Assembly: GCF_007990205.1 (NCBI RefSeq)
Contig: NZ_BJWE01000003.1
Span: 1-64,000, forward strand
Source: Pediococcus parvulus
GTDB lineage: Bacteria; Bacillota; Bacilli; Lactobacillales; Lactobacillaceae
Length of the DNA: 64,000 bases
Direction: 5' to 3'
Part shown: piece after piece, positions 7,524 through 15,399 of the stretch
How the letters are laid out: every line of letters starts with the position of its first letter
How positions within the stretch are numbered: position 1 is the first letter of the stretch
Notes under the pieces: generated by a model
Told to the model about the DNA's origin: nothing
Database searches by the model: none
What the model saw: the letters and a program-made list of their open reading frames with translations, nothing else
Made by a program: the position numbers and the translations under genes

Positions 7524-8384
7524 GTGAGTCTTCTTATGATGTTGCTACCAGCTATTGCTTGGGGAATCTTGCCTCTAGCAGTTGCTAAGGTCAACGGGCG
7601 ACCAGTGAATCAAATTTTTGGAACTGCGCTTGGTACGTTACTTATGAGTGTTATTGTCTACTTTATTTTGCGTCCACAAATCTCAGTCAGTAATTTTGTA
7701 TTGGCAGCATTAGCCGGTGCGTTTTGGATTATCGGTCAGTTAGGCCAATACAACGCTTATCGGGCAATTGGAGTTTCTCAGACAATGCCAATTTCTACCG
7801 GATTACAGTTGATCGGCACATCATTGATTGGCGTGTTATTGTTTGGTGAATGGGGCGCAGTTAACGCTAAAATTCTTGGTGTTGTTGGAATTGTACTGTT
7901 AATTATCGGTATTTTCATGACGGCTATTCATGATCATGGTGTTCAAATTGACCAACAAAAAAGTCAAACTAGTACTTTGATTATGTTAATTTTGACAACG
8001 ATTGGTTTTCTGGTATATAACTCAATTCCTAAAGCAATGGTGGCCTCTGGTTTAGCAATTTTCTTGCCAGAGTCGGTTGGTATGGTGTTGGCGGTGTTGA
8101 TTTATATCGTTTTTACGCGACAACTGCAAGTGTTACGGGAAAAGGCTAGTTGGCAAAGCTTACTAGCTGGCATCATTTTTTCTTTTGCAGCGATCACTTA
8201 TATTCTGTCTATTCATGATAATGGTGTAAATACAGCTTTTGTTGTTTCACAATTGTCTGTTGTTATTTCGACCGTTGGCGGTATGGTGTTCTTACATGAA
8301 AGGAAGAGTCGGCGTGAACTGAGATTTACTGTTATTGGGTTAGTATTAATTGTCGTTGGTGCAATTATTACAACAGTTATTTAA
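7524..8384 (+). CDS. glcU: Glucose-uptake permease (GRP family, GlcU/RbsU-like)
   Basis: A 286-residue membrane protein with about ten hydrophobic segments and the N-terminal LLPAIAWGILPL motif typical of the glucose/ribose porter family. These carriers bring in unphosphorylated sugar by proton symport. Start is GTG with GGAGGTG at 7512-7518. It is followed after 13 bp by an SDR of the glucose 1-dehydrogenase type, the same order as the glcU-gdh pair of Bacillus. The context therefore supports uptake of free glucose for direct oxidation. Expression is probably under the MerR-type promoter at 7452-7482. Confidence 0.85.
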   Translation: MSLLMMLLPAIAWGILPLAVAKVNGRPVNQIFGTALGTLLMSVIVYFILRPQISVSNFVLAALAGAFWIIGQLGQYNAYRAIGVSQTMPISTGLQLIGTSLIGVLLFGEWGAVNAKILGVVGIVLLIIGIFMTAIHDHGVQIDQQKSQTSTLIMLILTTIGFLVYNSIPKAMVASGLAIFLPESVGMVLAVLIYIVFTRQLQVLREKASWQSLLAGIIFSFAAITYILSIHDNGVNTAFVVSQLSVVISTVGGMVFLHERKSRRELRFTVIGLVLIVVGAIITTVI

Positions 8385-8397
8385 GGGGGTACTTAAA

Positions 8398-9183
8398 ATG
8401 TATACAGATTTAGAGAGAAAAGTCGCGGTTATTACTGGCGGATCTAAAGGCATTGGGAATGCGATTGCTACCCGTTTTGGTCAAGAAAAAATGGCTGTCG
8501 TCGTTAATTATAATAGCGATCCGGTTGGGGCACAAAAGGCTGCTGACCAGGTAATTGCAAATTGTGGTAAAGCTGTTATCGTGCAAGCAAATGTTTCTAC
8601 TGAAGAAGGTAATCAAGCATTATTACAAGCTGCTCTAGATAACTTCGGCGACCTAGATGTCTGGGTCAACAACGCCGGTATGGAAATCAAATCAGCAACC
8701 CACGAACTTTCATTAGATGCTTGGAACAAAGTCGTTTCCATTGACCAAACTGGTGTCTTCTTGGGATCGAAGACAGCGTTAGCTTATTTCAAAGCTCACA
8801 ATAAAAAAGGTAATATCATCAATATGTCATCGGTTCATGAACGAATTCCTTGGCCAACATTTGCTAGTTACGCAGCTGCAAAAGGTGGCGTAAAGTTATT
8901 CACGCAAACAATTGCTATGGAATACGCCAAGGATGGTATCCGCGTCAATGCCATTGGTCCTGGTGCCATCAACACGCCAATTAATGCTAAAAAATTCGCT
9001 GATAAAGCACAATATGATCAAACGGTTTCAATGGTGCCAATGAATCGCATTGGTACACCGGAAGAGGTTGCCGCCGGCGCAGCTTGGCTGGCCTCTGACG
9101 AATCAAGTTATGTGACAGGCATTACATTATTTATTGATGGTGGGATGACTTTATATCCAGCATTTAAGGATGGTCAAGGTTAA
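8398..9183 (+). CDS. gdh: Glucose 1-dehydrogenase-like SDR
   Basis: A 261-residue SDR from the ATG at 8398, preceded by AAGGGGGT. It has TGGSKGIG (13-20), NNAGME (91-96), catalytic Ser145 in the MSSVHE segment, Tyr158/Lys162 and the C-terminal dimer segment GITLFIDGGM. The MSSVHE...IPWP pattern is characteristic of Bacillus-type glucose 1-dehydrogenases, which oxidise beta-D-glucose to gluconolactone with NAD(P). Coupling to the upstream permease strengthens the call. The actual sugar preference is not proven by sequence. Confidence 0.85.
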   Translation: MYTDLERKVAVITGGSKGIGNAIATRFGQEKMAVVVNYNSDPVGAQKAADQVIANCGKAVIVQANVSTEEGNQALLQAALDNFGDLDVWVNNAGMEIKSATHELSLDAWNKVVSIDQTGVFLGSKTALAYFKAHNKKGNIINMSSVHERIPWPTFASYAAAKGGVKLFTQTIAMEYAKDGIRVNAIGPGAINTPINAKKFADKAQYDQTVSMVPMNRIGTPEEVAAGAAWLASDESSYVTGITLFIDGGMTLYPAFKDGQG

Positions 9184-9235
9184 ACACATATCTTAAATTA
9201 AAATAAGAATGAGTTTTGATCATATGAAATATGCT

Positions 9236-9283
9236 AAGAGACTTGTTGAACATTTTGGTATTAATTTGAAAGTTTAGTCTCTT
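9236..9283 (+). terminator. Weak hairpin after gdh
   Basis: AAGAGACT (9236-9243) pairs with AGTCTCTT (9276-9283) across a 32-nt loop. It is followed by GTTTATG rather than a clean U-tract, so it may be only a weak terminator. A 22-codon ATG frame at 9209 overlaps it but has no ribosome site. Confidence 0.4.
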
Positions 9284-9307
9284 GTTTATGAGTAACTTTT
9301 TAAAATT

Positions 9308-9336
9308 TTGACAGGTGTAAAAATTAATGTTATTAA
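9308..9336 (+). promoter_or_regulatory. Promoter of the zinc alcohol dehydrogenase gene
   Basis: A perfect TTGACA (9308-9313) and TATTAA (9331-9336) spaced by 17 bp. It lacks the MerR-type spacer. A strong inverted repeat (9368-9399) lies between it and the start codon. Confidence 0.65.
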
Positions 9337-9367
9337 AGAAGTATATTAAATTTGAAAGGAATTGAGC

Positions 9368-9399
9368 ATCGAGCAATTCGGTACTTACGAATGTTCGAT
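9368..9399 (+). promoter_or_regulatory. Inverted repeat in the adh leader
   Basis: ATCGAGCAATTCG and CGAATGTTCGAT form a 12-bp stem with one bulge and one G-U pair around a 7-nt loop. It ends 19 bp before the adh start codon. It could be a regulator-binding dyad or an mRNA hairpin affecting translation. There is no U-tract, so it is not an intrinsic terminator. Confidence 0.5.
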
Positions 9400-9418
9400 T
9401 GTTCAGAGTGTGATACTT

Positions 9419-10465
9419 ATGAAATCTGCAATTTTTGAAAAGGCCGGTTTAGTGACAGTACAAAATGTTGACAAACCAAGTCTTCAGGCTGATGATGACG
9501 TGATCATCAAAGTCGTTCGAGCTTGTGTTTGTGGTTCTGATCTATGGGCTTATGCGCATGGTGACAACAAAGAAGCACATTCGATTAATGATGGTCATGA
9601 AGCCATTGGTATTGTTGAAGAAATTGGCTCGGCAATTACAACTGTGAAACCAGGTGACTTTGTGATTGCACCTTTCACCCATGGTTGTGGAGAATGTGAT
9701 GCTTGTCTGGCTGGCTTTGATGGGACTTGTGATCGTCACCAAGGTGGGACGAACTGGTCTAATGGTTTTCAATCAGAATATATTCGCTTCCAGTATGGCA
9801 ACTGGGCTTTGATCAAAATTCCTGGACAACCATCTGATTACACAGAAGGAATGATCAAATCGCTTACAACTTTAGCTGATGTGATGCCAACTGGTTATCA
9901 TGCGGCGCGTTGTGCCAATGTCCAAAAGGGCGATAAAGTGGTCGTCATCGGTGACGGCGCCGTTGGTCAATGTGCGGTGATTGCGGCAAAATTGCGTGGT
10001 GCTTCACAAATTGTTTTGATGAGTCGTCACGAAGATCGTCAACAAATAGCACTCCAATCCGGAGCTACTGCTGTTGTTGCTGAGCGTGGCGAGGTAGGTA
10101 TTGCCAAAGTTCGTGAGATTCTTGGTGGCGGTGCGGATGCTGCTCTTGAATGTGTTGGCACGCAAGCTGCTATTGAACAAGCACTCGGAGTGCTGCATAA
10201 TGGTGGTCGAATTGGTTACGTGGGTGTTCCACATTATAATAACCATGCTTTAGGTTCAACATTTGCGAAAAATATCTTAGTTGCCGGTGGTTCGGCTTCA
10301 GTAACGACTTACGATAAACAATTTCTGCTTAAGGCCGTTCTTGATGGTAATATTAACCCTGGTCGAGTCTTCACTAAGACATACGGTTTGGATGATATTA
10401 ACCAAGCCTATCAAGACATGCAAAATCGTAAAACAATTAAGGCAATGGTAGTTGTTTCTGATTAA
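9419..10465 (+). CDS. Zinc-dependent alcohol dehydrogenase (MDR superfamily)
   Basis: A 348-residue medium-chain dehydrogenase. Seen are the catalytic-zinc ligand Cys38 (CVCGSD), GHE at 59-61, the four structural-zinc cysteines at about 90, 93, 96 and 104, and the Rossmann stretch VIGDGAVGQ near residue 179. All catalytic features are present. The ATG at 9419 is preferred because the homologous N-terminus (MKSAIFE) begins there; its ribosome site is weak. An upstream in-frame TTG at 9362 is too close to the AAAGGA site to be likely. It should oxidise or reduce an alcohol/aldehyde pair with NAD(P)(H). Confidence 0.88.
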   Translation: MKSAIFEKAGLVTVQNVDKPSLQADDDVIIKVVRACVCGSDLWAYAHGDNKEAHSINDGHEAIGIVEEIGSAITTVKPGDFVIAPFTHGCGECDACLAGFDGTCDRHQGGTNWSNGFQSEYIRFQYGNWALIKIPGQPSDYTEGMIKSLTTLADVMPTGYHAARCANVQKGDKVVVIGDGAVGQCAVIAAKLRGASQIVLMSRHEDRQQIALQSGATAVVAERGEVGIAKVREILGGGADAALECVGTQAAIEQALGVLHNGGRIGYVGVPHYNNHALGSTFAKNILVAGGSASVTTYDKQFLLKAVLDGNINPGRVFTKTYGLDDINQAYQDMQNRKTIKAMVVVSD

Positions 10466-10471
10466 TTTTTG

Positions 10472-10509
10472 AACAAGCTGGGAAAAAGTTGCTTTTCTCC
10501 AGCTTGTTT
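10472..10509 (+). terminator. Terminator after adh
   Basis: AACAAGCTGG pairs with CCAGCTTGTT around an A/T-rich loop, followed by TGTTATAAAA. It lies directly after the adh stop codon. The U-tract is moderate. Confidence 0.65.
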
Positions 10510-10640
10510 GTTATAAAACGTAAAATGTTATTTCAATAATTAGGAATCTCTCTGATCTTGTTTTATTATGATGACAGCAATTAAGTTAAAGCTGACAATT
10601 TGGTTGGCTTTTTTGTTTTAATAAATGGAGGTCGATTAAT

Positions 10641-11024
10641 GTGAATATTCGAACAGTTAGTGAAAAATTTGATTTACCCGCACCAACATTAAGGTACTAT
10701 GAGGAAGTGGGACTAATTCCGCCCGTTCATCGAAATTCTAGTGGTTATCGGGATTATGATGCGATTGATTTAGAGTGGGTAAATTTTGCAAAATGCATGC
10801 GTGAAACAGACATTTCAATTGACGTATTAAAAGAGTATGCGCTTTTAGCTCAACAGGGTGAACAAACTGAGGAGCAACGCAAACAAATTTTGATTGAGCA
10901 ACAGCACGTGTTAGAGCAAAAGATGCAGGCACTACAAAATACGCATGATTTTCTCGATACAAAAATTGCAACTTATGAGCAACATGCTAAACAAATGGAA
11001 CGGATATCCGAAAAATTGAAATAA
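10641..11024 (+). CDS. MerR-family transcriptional regulator
   Basis: A 127-residue MerR protein starting at a GTG with GGAGGTC eight bases upstream; the overlapping ATG is out of frame and stops at once. HTH motif: TVSEKFDLPAPTLRYYEEVGLIPP (seen as TVSEKFDLPAP then TLRYYEEVGLIPP), residues 5-28. A long coiled coil occupies about 75-118. A single cysteine sits at KCMRE near residue 52, a position where related electrophile-sensing MerR proteins often carry a reactive cysteine; that function is inference. It lies just upstream of the OYE gene, whose promoter carries a MerR-type dyad. Confidence 0.88.
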   Translation: MNIRTVSEKFDLPAPTLRYYEEVGLIPPVHRNSSGYRDYDAIDLEWVNFAKCMRETDISIDVLKEYALLAQQGEQTEEQRKQILIEQQHVLEQKMQALQNTHDFLDTKIATYEQHAKQMERISEKLK

Positions 11025-11029
11025 AACAC

Positions 11030-11060
11030 TTGCCTTCAAGACGACTTGAAGGTTTATTCT
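11030..11060 (+). promoter_or_regulatory. MerR-type promoter of the OYE gene
   Basis: TTGCCT (11030-11035), a 19-bp spacer, and TATTCT (11055-11060). The dyad CCTTCAAG-ACGA-CTTGAAGG (11033-11052) is perfect. It has the same 31-nt frame and the same -10 as the SDR promoter at 1738-1768. The dyad followed by a T-rich stretch could also serve as a terminator for the merR gene. Confidence 0.8.
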
Positions 11061-11095
11061 TTTCTATGTTGGAATACAGAAAAGAGGATATAGAA

Positions 11096-12208
11096 ATGAA
11101 TAATTTAAAATTACAAGAAGCATTTTCCTTAAATAATCAGGTAACTTTAAAAAATCATATTGTGATGTCACCAATGACAACGTGGTCCAGGCATGATGAT
11201 CAAACAGTTTCTGAAAAAGAAGTTGCCTATTATGGTGCTTGTGCCAAAAGTGTTGGCATGGTAATTACAGGGTCAAGTCACGTTCAAGAAAATGGTGTTG
11301 GTTTTGCAAACGAGTTGGCCGTGTATGCAGATCGGTTTATTCCTGGATTGACCAAGTTAGCCACAGCAATCAAGGCTGGTGGTGCTAAAGCTGTTTTGCA
11401 ATTAAATCATTCTGGCAATAAAGCTCTACCAGAATTTATTTCAAATCAGGATGTGGTCAGTGCTAGTGCAGTTTTGGCATACAAAACTGCTTTTGCACCT
11501 GAGCAAACGTCACGAGCTTTGGAAGAATCAGAAATACTACAGGTTATCAGAGATTTTGGCTCTGCCACCAAACGTGCAATTGACGCTGGGTTTAACGGTT
11601 TTGAAATTCACGGTGCACATGGGTTTTTGATCCAAAATTTTTTGTCACCGCATTATAATCGCCGTGATGACAAGTGGGGCGGTAGTTTAAAAAATCGGTT
11701 ACGTTTCGCAATGGCTGTAGTTGATGAAGTCAAAAAAGTTGCTGCGAAGTATGCGGACGATTCCTTCATCATTGGCTATCGAATTAGCCTCGAAGAACGA
11801 GAAAATGATGGGTTGAGTTTAAATGATACTGAACCCCTTATTGAAAATTTGGTTGCTAAACAAGTTAGTTATTTACATCTTTCATTAGGGGATGCATTAA
11901 GTGACCATGAGCATAATAGTACAAATACTGAACCGTTTATTCAACGAATTTCAAAACTAGTGAATCATCGGGTTCCTTTGATTGCAGCTGGTTCGTTTAA
12001 TTCATTGGAAAGGATGGCAGTTGGACTGGCCGATGGTTTAGATTTAGTTGCGGTGGGTTCTGCTTTGGTTGCCAATCCTGATTTATTTGAGCAGAAAAAC
12101 CTGTCTTTGAATTTATCAGCCAGTGAAATTGAGTCAATCAAATTACCTGAGTCAATGTTTAGTAAGATTAAAGATTTAGGAGTATTTGCTTTTCAATTTA
12201 CGAAGTAG
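11096..12208 (+). CDS. NADH:flavin oxidoreductase of the Old Yellow Enzyme family
   Basis: A 370-residue TIM-barrel flavoenzyme, start chosen at the ATG with AAAGAGGA upstream. The family signature is clear: FEIHGAHGFLIQNFLSPHYN then RRDDKWGGSLKNRLRF (residues 169-204), including His172/His175 that bind the substrate and the FMN-phosphate loop near AAGSF (about 300). Old Yellow Enzymes reduce activated alkenes such as quinones and unsaturated aldehydes with NAD(P)H. A MerR gene and MerR-type promoter immediately upstream suggest induction by an electrophile. The natural substrate is unknown. Confidence 0.88.
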   Translation: MNNLKLQEAFSLNNQVTLKNHIVMSPMTTWSRHDDQTVSEKEVAYYGACAKSVGMVITGSSHVQENGVGFANELAVYADRFIPGLTKLATAIKAGGAKAVLQLNHSGNKALPEFISNQDVVSASAVLAYKTAFAPEQTSRALEESEILQVIRDFGSATKRAIDAGFNGFEIHGAHGFLIQNFLSPHYNRRDDKWGGSLKNRLRFAMAVVDEVKKVAAKYADDSFIIGYRISLEERENDGLSLNDTEPLIENLVAKQVSYLHLSLGDALSDHEHNSTNTEPFIQRISKLVNHRVPLIAAGSFNSLERMAVGLADGLDLVAVGSALVANPDLFEQKNLSLNLSASEIESIKLPESMFSKIKDLGVFAFQFTK

Positions 12209-12308
12209 GGATGATTGCTTTGCATATTTCGTATGTTTTCTGCTTAAATCGTAAAATAACCATTTTTGCCAATTTCTCGATTTTTTGGTATACTTATTCA
12301 GTAGTTCT

Positions 12309-12396
12309 GGAGAGTTGGCAGAGTGGTAATGCACCGGACTCGAAATCCGGCGAACCGGCTAATACCGGCGCGCAGGTTCAAATCCTGTACTCTCCT
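12309..12396 (+). tRNA. tRNA-Ser (anticodon CGA)
   Basis: An 88-nt tRNA with acceptor stem GGAGAGT/ACTCTCC, D-arm GCAGAGTGGTAATGC, anticodon stem CCGGA/TCCGG around CTCGAAA (anticodon CGA, codon UCG), a long class II variable arm (GCGAACCGGC...CGGCGC) and T-arm CAGGTTCAAATCCTG. The long variable arm identifies serine. CCA is not encoded. A short open frame crosses it and is not a gene. Confidence 0.95.
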
Positions 12397-12408
12397 TATG
12401 AGTAAGAT

Positions 12409-12442
12409 AAAGAAACGCTGAATTTAACCGCGTTTCTTTTTT
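12409..12442 (+). terminator. Terminator after tRNA-Ser
   Basis: AAAGAAACG and CGTTTCTTT form the stem and a T-run follows (12437-12442). It starts 12 bp after the tRNA. Confidence 0.85.
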
Positions 12443-12466
12443 GGTTACGAGATATAATAAAAAATT

Positions 12467-12504
12467 AAAACGCTTATTCAGAATTTTCACTGAATGAGCG
12501 TTTT
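12467..12504. terminator. Bidirectional terminator, mainly for the DHA2 efflux gene
   Basis: AAAACGCTTATTCA pairs with TGAATGAGCGTTTT (one G-U position) around a 10-nt loop. It lies 20 bp past the stop codon of the minus-strand transporter. Confidence 0.85.
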
Positions 12505-12523
12505 GAGTTTGGACCTATAAAAT

Positions 12524-13954
12524 TTATTTGCTTTCTGATTTATCATTGATTGTAAATGAAAGTAAGAATGCAATTACAGCGAGTGCCAATGGGAAAATAA
12601 GACCATAGTGTACACCGTTAGTAAATGCGTTTTGTGAATTTAAAGGCGCAGATGAAGCGTGTTGGCCAAGTCCTAATAAACTTGTCGCAACGGCTGTTGA
12701 GATAGCACCGATAATTTGTTGGAAAGTATTCATAATGGTACTGCCATCACCAGCAGTACGGGCGTCCAATGCATTTAATCCAAATGTTTGAGTTGGTGAC
12801 ATCGCAACAGGGGCACCAATCATAATGACAATGTGAGCAAGGATGACATACCAAACGGCAGAATTTGAATTTGCTAGTAACAACATCACAACACCAATAA
12901 TGACGATGAAGAAACCAAGTAAGGCTAGCAAACGGGCACCGAAACGATCGTAAAGACGGCCAGAAACCGCAGAGAATATCGCATTTGCGACACCACCTGG
13001 CAGCATAACGATCCCAGTCAATGCGACTGCGATGGCTAATCCATTTTGCCAGAACATAGGAAGTAAGTACATTGAAGATAAAATAATCCCGAAATCTAGC
13101 ATAACCAGGATGGCACCAATTCTAAAGTTTGGCCGTTGGAAAACGTGAAAGTTTAAAATTGGGGCATCTGAATGTAATTGTCGGTAGATGTAAGCGGCAA
13201 GGACTAATAGTGACACAACTAATGTAATTAAAACAGTTGCTGATCCCCATCCATAATTACTTGCCATACTTACAGCAGTTACAAGTCCACCGAAACCAAT
13301 TGTTGACAATAAAATTGAGAAGATATCAATTTTTGGCTTAGTTAAGTTGTTTACATTTGGTAAATATTTAATGGCAAAAAATGTTCCAATGAGTAAAAAT
13401 GGAACAAACAACCAAAAGATCCACCGCCATGAAAGAACACCTAAAATGATTCCTGACAATGTAGGACCAATGGCTGGGGCAAACATAATAACTAAACCAA
13501 TCAAACCCATTGCAGTTCCCAACTTATACGGTGGGAAGATCAAGGTGGCAACTGTAAACATTAATGGTAAGACCAAACCAGTAGCAATTCCTTGAATCAT
13601 TCGGCCGATTAACAATATCGCAAAAGTGGGTGCGACAGCCGAAATGATGGAACCAACAATGAAATCAATTAACCCGAAAATGATTAACTGACGGGTTGAA
13701 AACCATTTGGTCAGTAAACTTGAAAGTGGGAGCACAATCCCAATGATCAACATGTAACCTGTGACCAACCATTGAATTGTCCCAACACTAACGTTTAACT
13801 TCGTCATCAGGCTTGGCAATGCAATGTTAAGGGATGTTTCACTTAACATGCCGACAAACCCTCCAATTAACATACCCATCATGGCAAGCATAGGATGTTT
13901 AACAGGTACAGTTGCTGACGGTGCAACTTGTTTATTTTCCGAACTTTCTGACAT
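12524..13954 (-). CDS. DHA2-family multidrug efflux MFS transporter (14 TM)
   Basis: A 476-residue transporter with 14 predicted hydrophobic helices, the drug:H+ antiporter-2 (EmrB/QacA) size. Helix 1 carries the D1-like LSETSLNIALPSL motif (near residue 38), and the antiporter motif C (GPTLSGIILG) is near residue 163. It exports drugs or other amphiphiles with proton antiport; substrates unknown. It is divergent from mvaS. The shared 225-bp gap contains inverted repeats such as CGTAA-GTTTT-TTACG (14019-14033), possible regulator sites. A strong terminator ends it. Confidence 0.88.
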   Translation of the reverse strand: MSESSENKQVAPSATVPVKHPMLAMMGMLIGGFVGMLSETSLNIALPSLMTKLNVSVGTIQWLVTGYMLIIGIVLPLSSLLTKWFSTRQLIIFGLIDFIVGSIISAVAPTFAILLIGRMIQGIATGLVLPLMFTVATLIFPPYKLGTAMGLIGLVIMFAPAIGPTLSGIILGVLSWRWIFWLFVPFLLIGTFFAIKYLPNVNNLTKPKIDIFSILLSTIGFGGLVTAVSMASNYGWGSATVLITLVVSLLVLAAYIYRQLHSDAPILNFHVFQRPNFRIGAILVMLDFGIILSSMYLLPMFWQNGLAIAVALTGIVMLPGGVANAIFSAVSGRLYDRFGARLLALLGFFIVIIGVVMLLLANSNSAVWYVILAHIVIMIGAPVAMSPTQTFGLNALDARTAGDGSTIMNTFQQIIGAISTAVATSLLGLGQHASSAPLNSQNAFTNGVHYGLIFPLALAVIAFLLSFTINDKSESK

Positions 13955-14123
13955 AACTAAAAACTCCTTTTCTCTTTTTACCAGACAATTGATTACACTA
14001 TCATAGTTTTTTTCTTCACGTAAGTTTTTTACGCCAAAAAACTGTAAGTAAGCGTTTTACAAGCGACTTTTGACATTTTAAGGTTTCCTAAACGCGCTTG
14101 CGATAAGTTGGAGCTAAGAGAAT

Positions 14124-14138
14124 TATCTATGCTAAAAT
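14124..14138 (+). promoter_or_regulatory. Extended -10 promoter of mvaS
   Basis: TGC-TAAAAT at about 14130-14138 is an extended -10 element 42 bp before the mvaS start. No good -35 is present. The same ATGCTAAAAT or TGCTAAAAT block recurs before yneF (18671-18679) and uppS (29386-29394). Confidence 0.5.
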
Positions 14139-14179
14139 AGGTAACAACGATTTATGGATACGGAAAATGGAGGATAACG

Positions 14180-15349
14180 ATGATGAAGGTTGGAATAGAT
14201 AAAATTGGATTCTACACACCCAAATGGTATGTCGACATGGCAAAATTAGCGCGAGCACGAAATGAAGAGCCCGACAAATATTTAATTGGGATTGGTCAGA
14301 CTAAACAAGCGGTTATTCCAAATTCTCAAGATGCCGTTACGATGGCAGCAAATGCGGCCGATCAAATTGTAAACGATGATAATCGTAAAAAAATTGATCT
14401 TATTTTATTCGGGACTGAATCTGGGATTGATAATTCCAAGTCAGCGGCAATTTATCTGCAACGTTTATTAGGGTTACCCAACACAATTCAGAGCGTGGAG
14501 TTGAAACAGGCCTGTTATGCCATGACGGCGGGGATCCAGCTAGCTAAAGACCATGTTTTGGCTCATCCTGATAGCCAAGTTTTGGTAGTGGGGGCAGATA
14601 TTGCTCGATATGGACTGCACAATGCCGGTGAACCTACTCAAGGTGGTGGGGCAATGGCCGTTGTTATCAGTGCTAATCCGCGCATTTTAGCAATTGAGAA
14701 CGGTTCTGCCCATTATGTAGCAGACATCATGGATTTTTGGCGACCACTTTATGCAACAGAAGCATTAGTGGATGGTAAGTATTCTTCAAAACAGTACATC
14801 GAGTTTTTCCAACAGACATTCGCACAGTACCAAAAACAACACGGTCTAGAGATTTCTGATTTACAAGCCTTAGTTTTTCATTTACCTTATACGAAAATGG
14901 GGTTGAAGGCCTTAAGGGCGATCTTGCCAGAAACGGATGAGAGCCATGCCAATCAGTTGTTACGTGAATTTGAGTATTCTCGCGTTTTTAATCGCCAAGT
15001 AGGCAATCTGTATACGGGCTCTTTATACTTGAGTTTGTTATCATTACTAGTGAATAGTGAGAGCTTAAATGAAACTCAAAAAATTGGATTATTCAGTTAC
15101 GGATCTGGTGCAGAGGGTGAGTTTTATGTAGCTACGGTGCAATTAAACTATAAGCAAGCCCTGCATGAATCCACAATCACCAATGTTTTAAGTAACCGCG
15201 AAGAATTATCAATTCCAGATTACGAAAAAATGTTTAAGTCTCAAATGCCATTGTCAGATGCTGACTTTGTGACAGATTATGAAAAAGACTCTGCAAAGTT
15301 TTATCTGGCTGGGCAAAAAGATCAACAGCGTCAATATCAAAAACGTTAA
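14180..15349 (+). CDS. mvaS: Hydroxymethylglutaryl-CoA synthase
   Basis: A 389-residue HMG-CoA synthase that condenses acetyl-CoA with acetoacetyl-CoA in the mevalonate route to isoprenoids. The nucleophile is Cys112 in VELKQACYAMTAG; the N-terminal KIGFYTPKWYVDMAKLA and GTESGIDNSKS stretches are typical. Full length. A GGAGG site precedes two adjacent ATG codons; the first is used here. The product feeds the undecaprenyl pathway that includes uppS further along. It is monocistronic, ending at a hairpin with T-tract. Confidence 0.95.
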   Translation: MMKVGIDKIGFYTPKWYVDMAKLARARNEEPDKYLIGIGQTKQAVIPNSQDAVTMAANAADQIVNDDNRKKIDLILFGTESGIDNSKSAAIYLQRLLGLPNTIQSVELKQACYAMTAGIQLAKDHVLAHPDSQVLVVGADIARYGLHNAGEPTQGGGAMAVVISANPRILAIENGSAHYVADIMDFWRPLYATEALVDGKYSSKQYIEFFQQTFAQYQKQHGLEISDLQALVFHLPYTKMGLKALRAILPETDESHANQLLREFEYSRVFNRQVGNLYTGSLYLSLLSLLVNSESLNETQKIGLFSYGSGAEGEFYVATVQLNYKQALHESTITNVLSNREELSIPDYEKMFKSQMPLSDADFVTDYEKDSAKFYLAGQKDQQRQYQKR

Positions 15350-15386
15350 AAAAAGTCGCCTGATATTTTATCGGGCGATCTTTTTT
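15347..15386. terminator. Terminator after mvaS, also serving the convergent gene
   Basis: The GTCGCC-TGATA side pairs with TATCGGGCGAT, flanked by an A-run and a run of six T. It lies between two convergent genes and is likely bidirectional. Confidence 0.85.
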
Positions 15387-15399
15387 GATGACATTACTT

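Noticed and set aside
9209-9277. A 22-codon ATG frame after gdh
   Set aside because: No ribosome site, and it overlaps the hairpin that follows gdh. Too short to support as a gene.
11033-11060. The perfect dyad before the OYE gene read as an intrinsic terminator of merR
   Set aside because: The T-rich tail fits partly, but the -35, the exact 19-bp spacing and the TATTCT -10 match the MerR promoter at 1738-1768, so the promoter reading is preferred. Both functions may coexist.
12211-12405. A 64-codon open frame across the tRNA region
   Set aside because: It covers the whole tRNA-Ser gene on the same strand, has no ribosome site for its first codon and no recognisable protein sequence.
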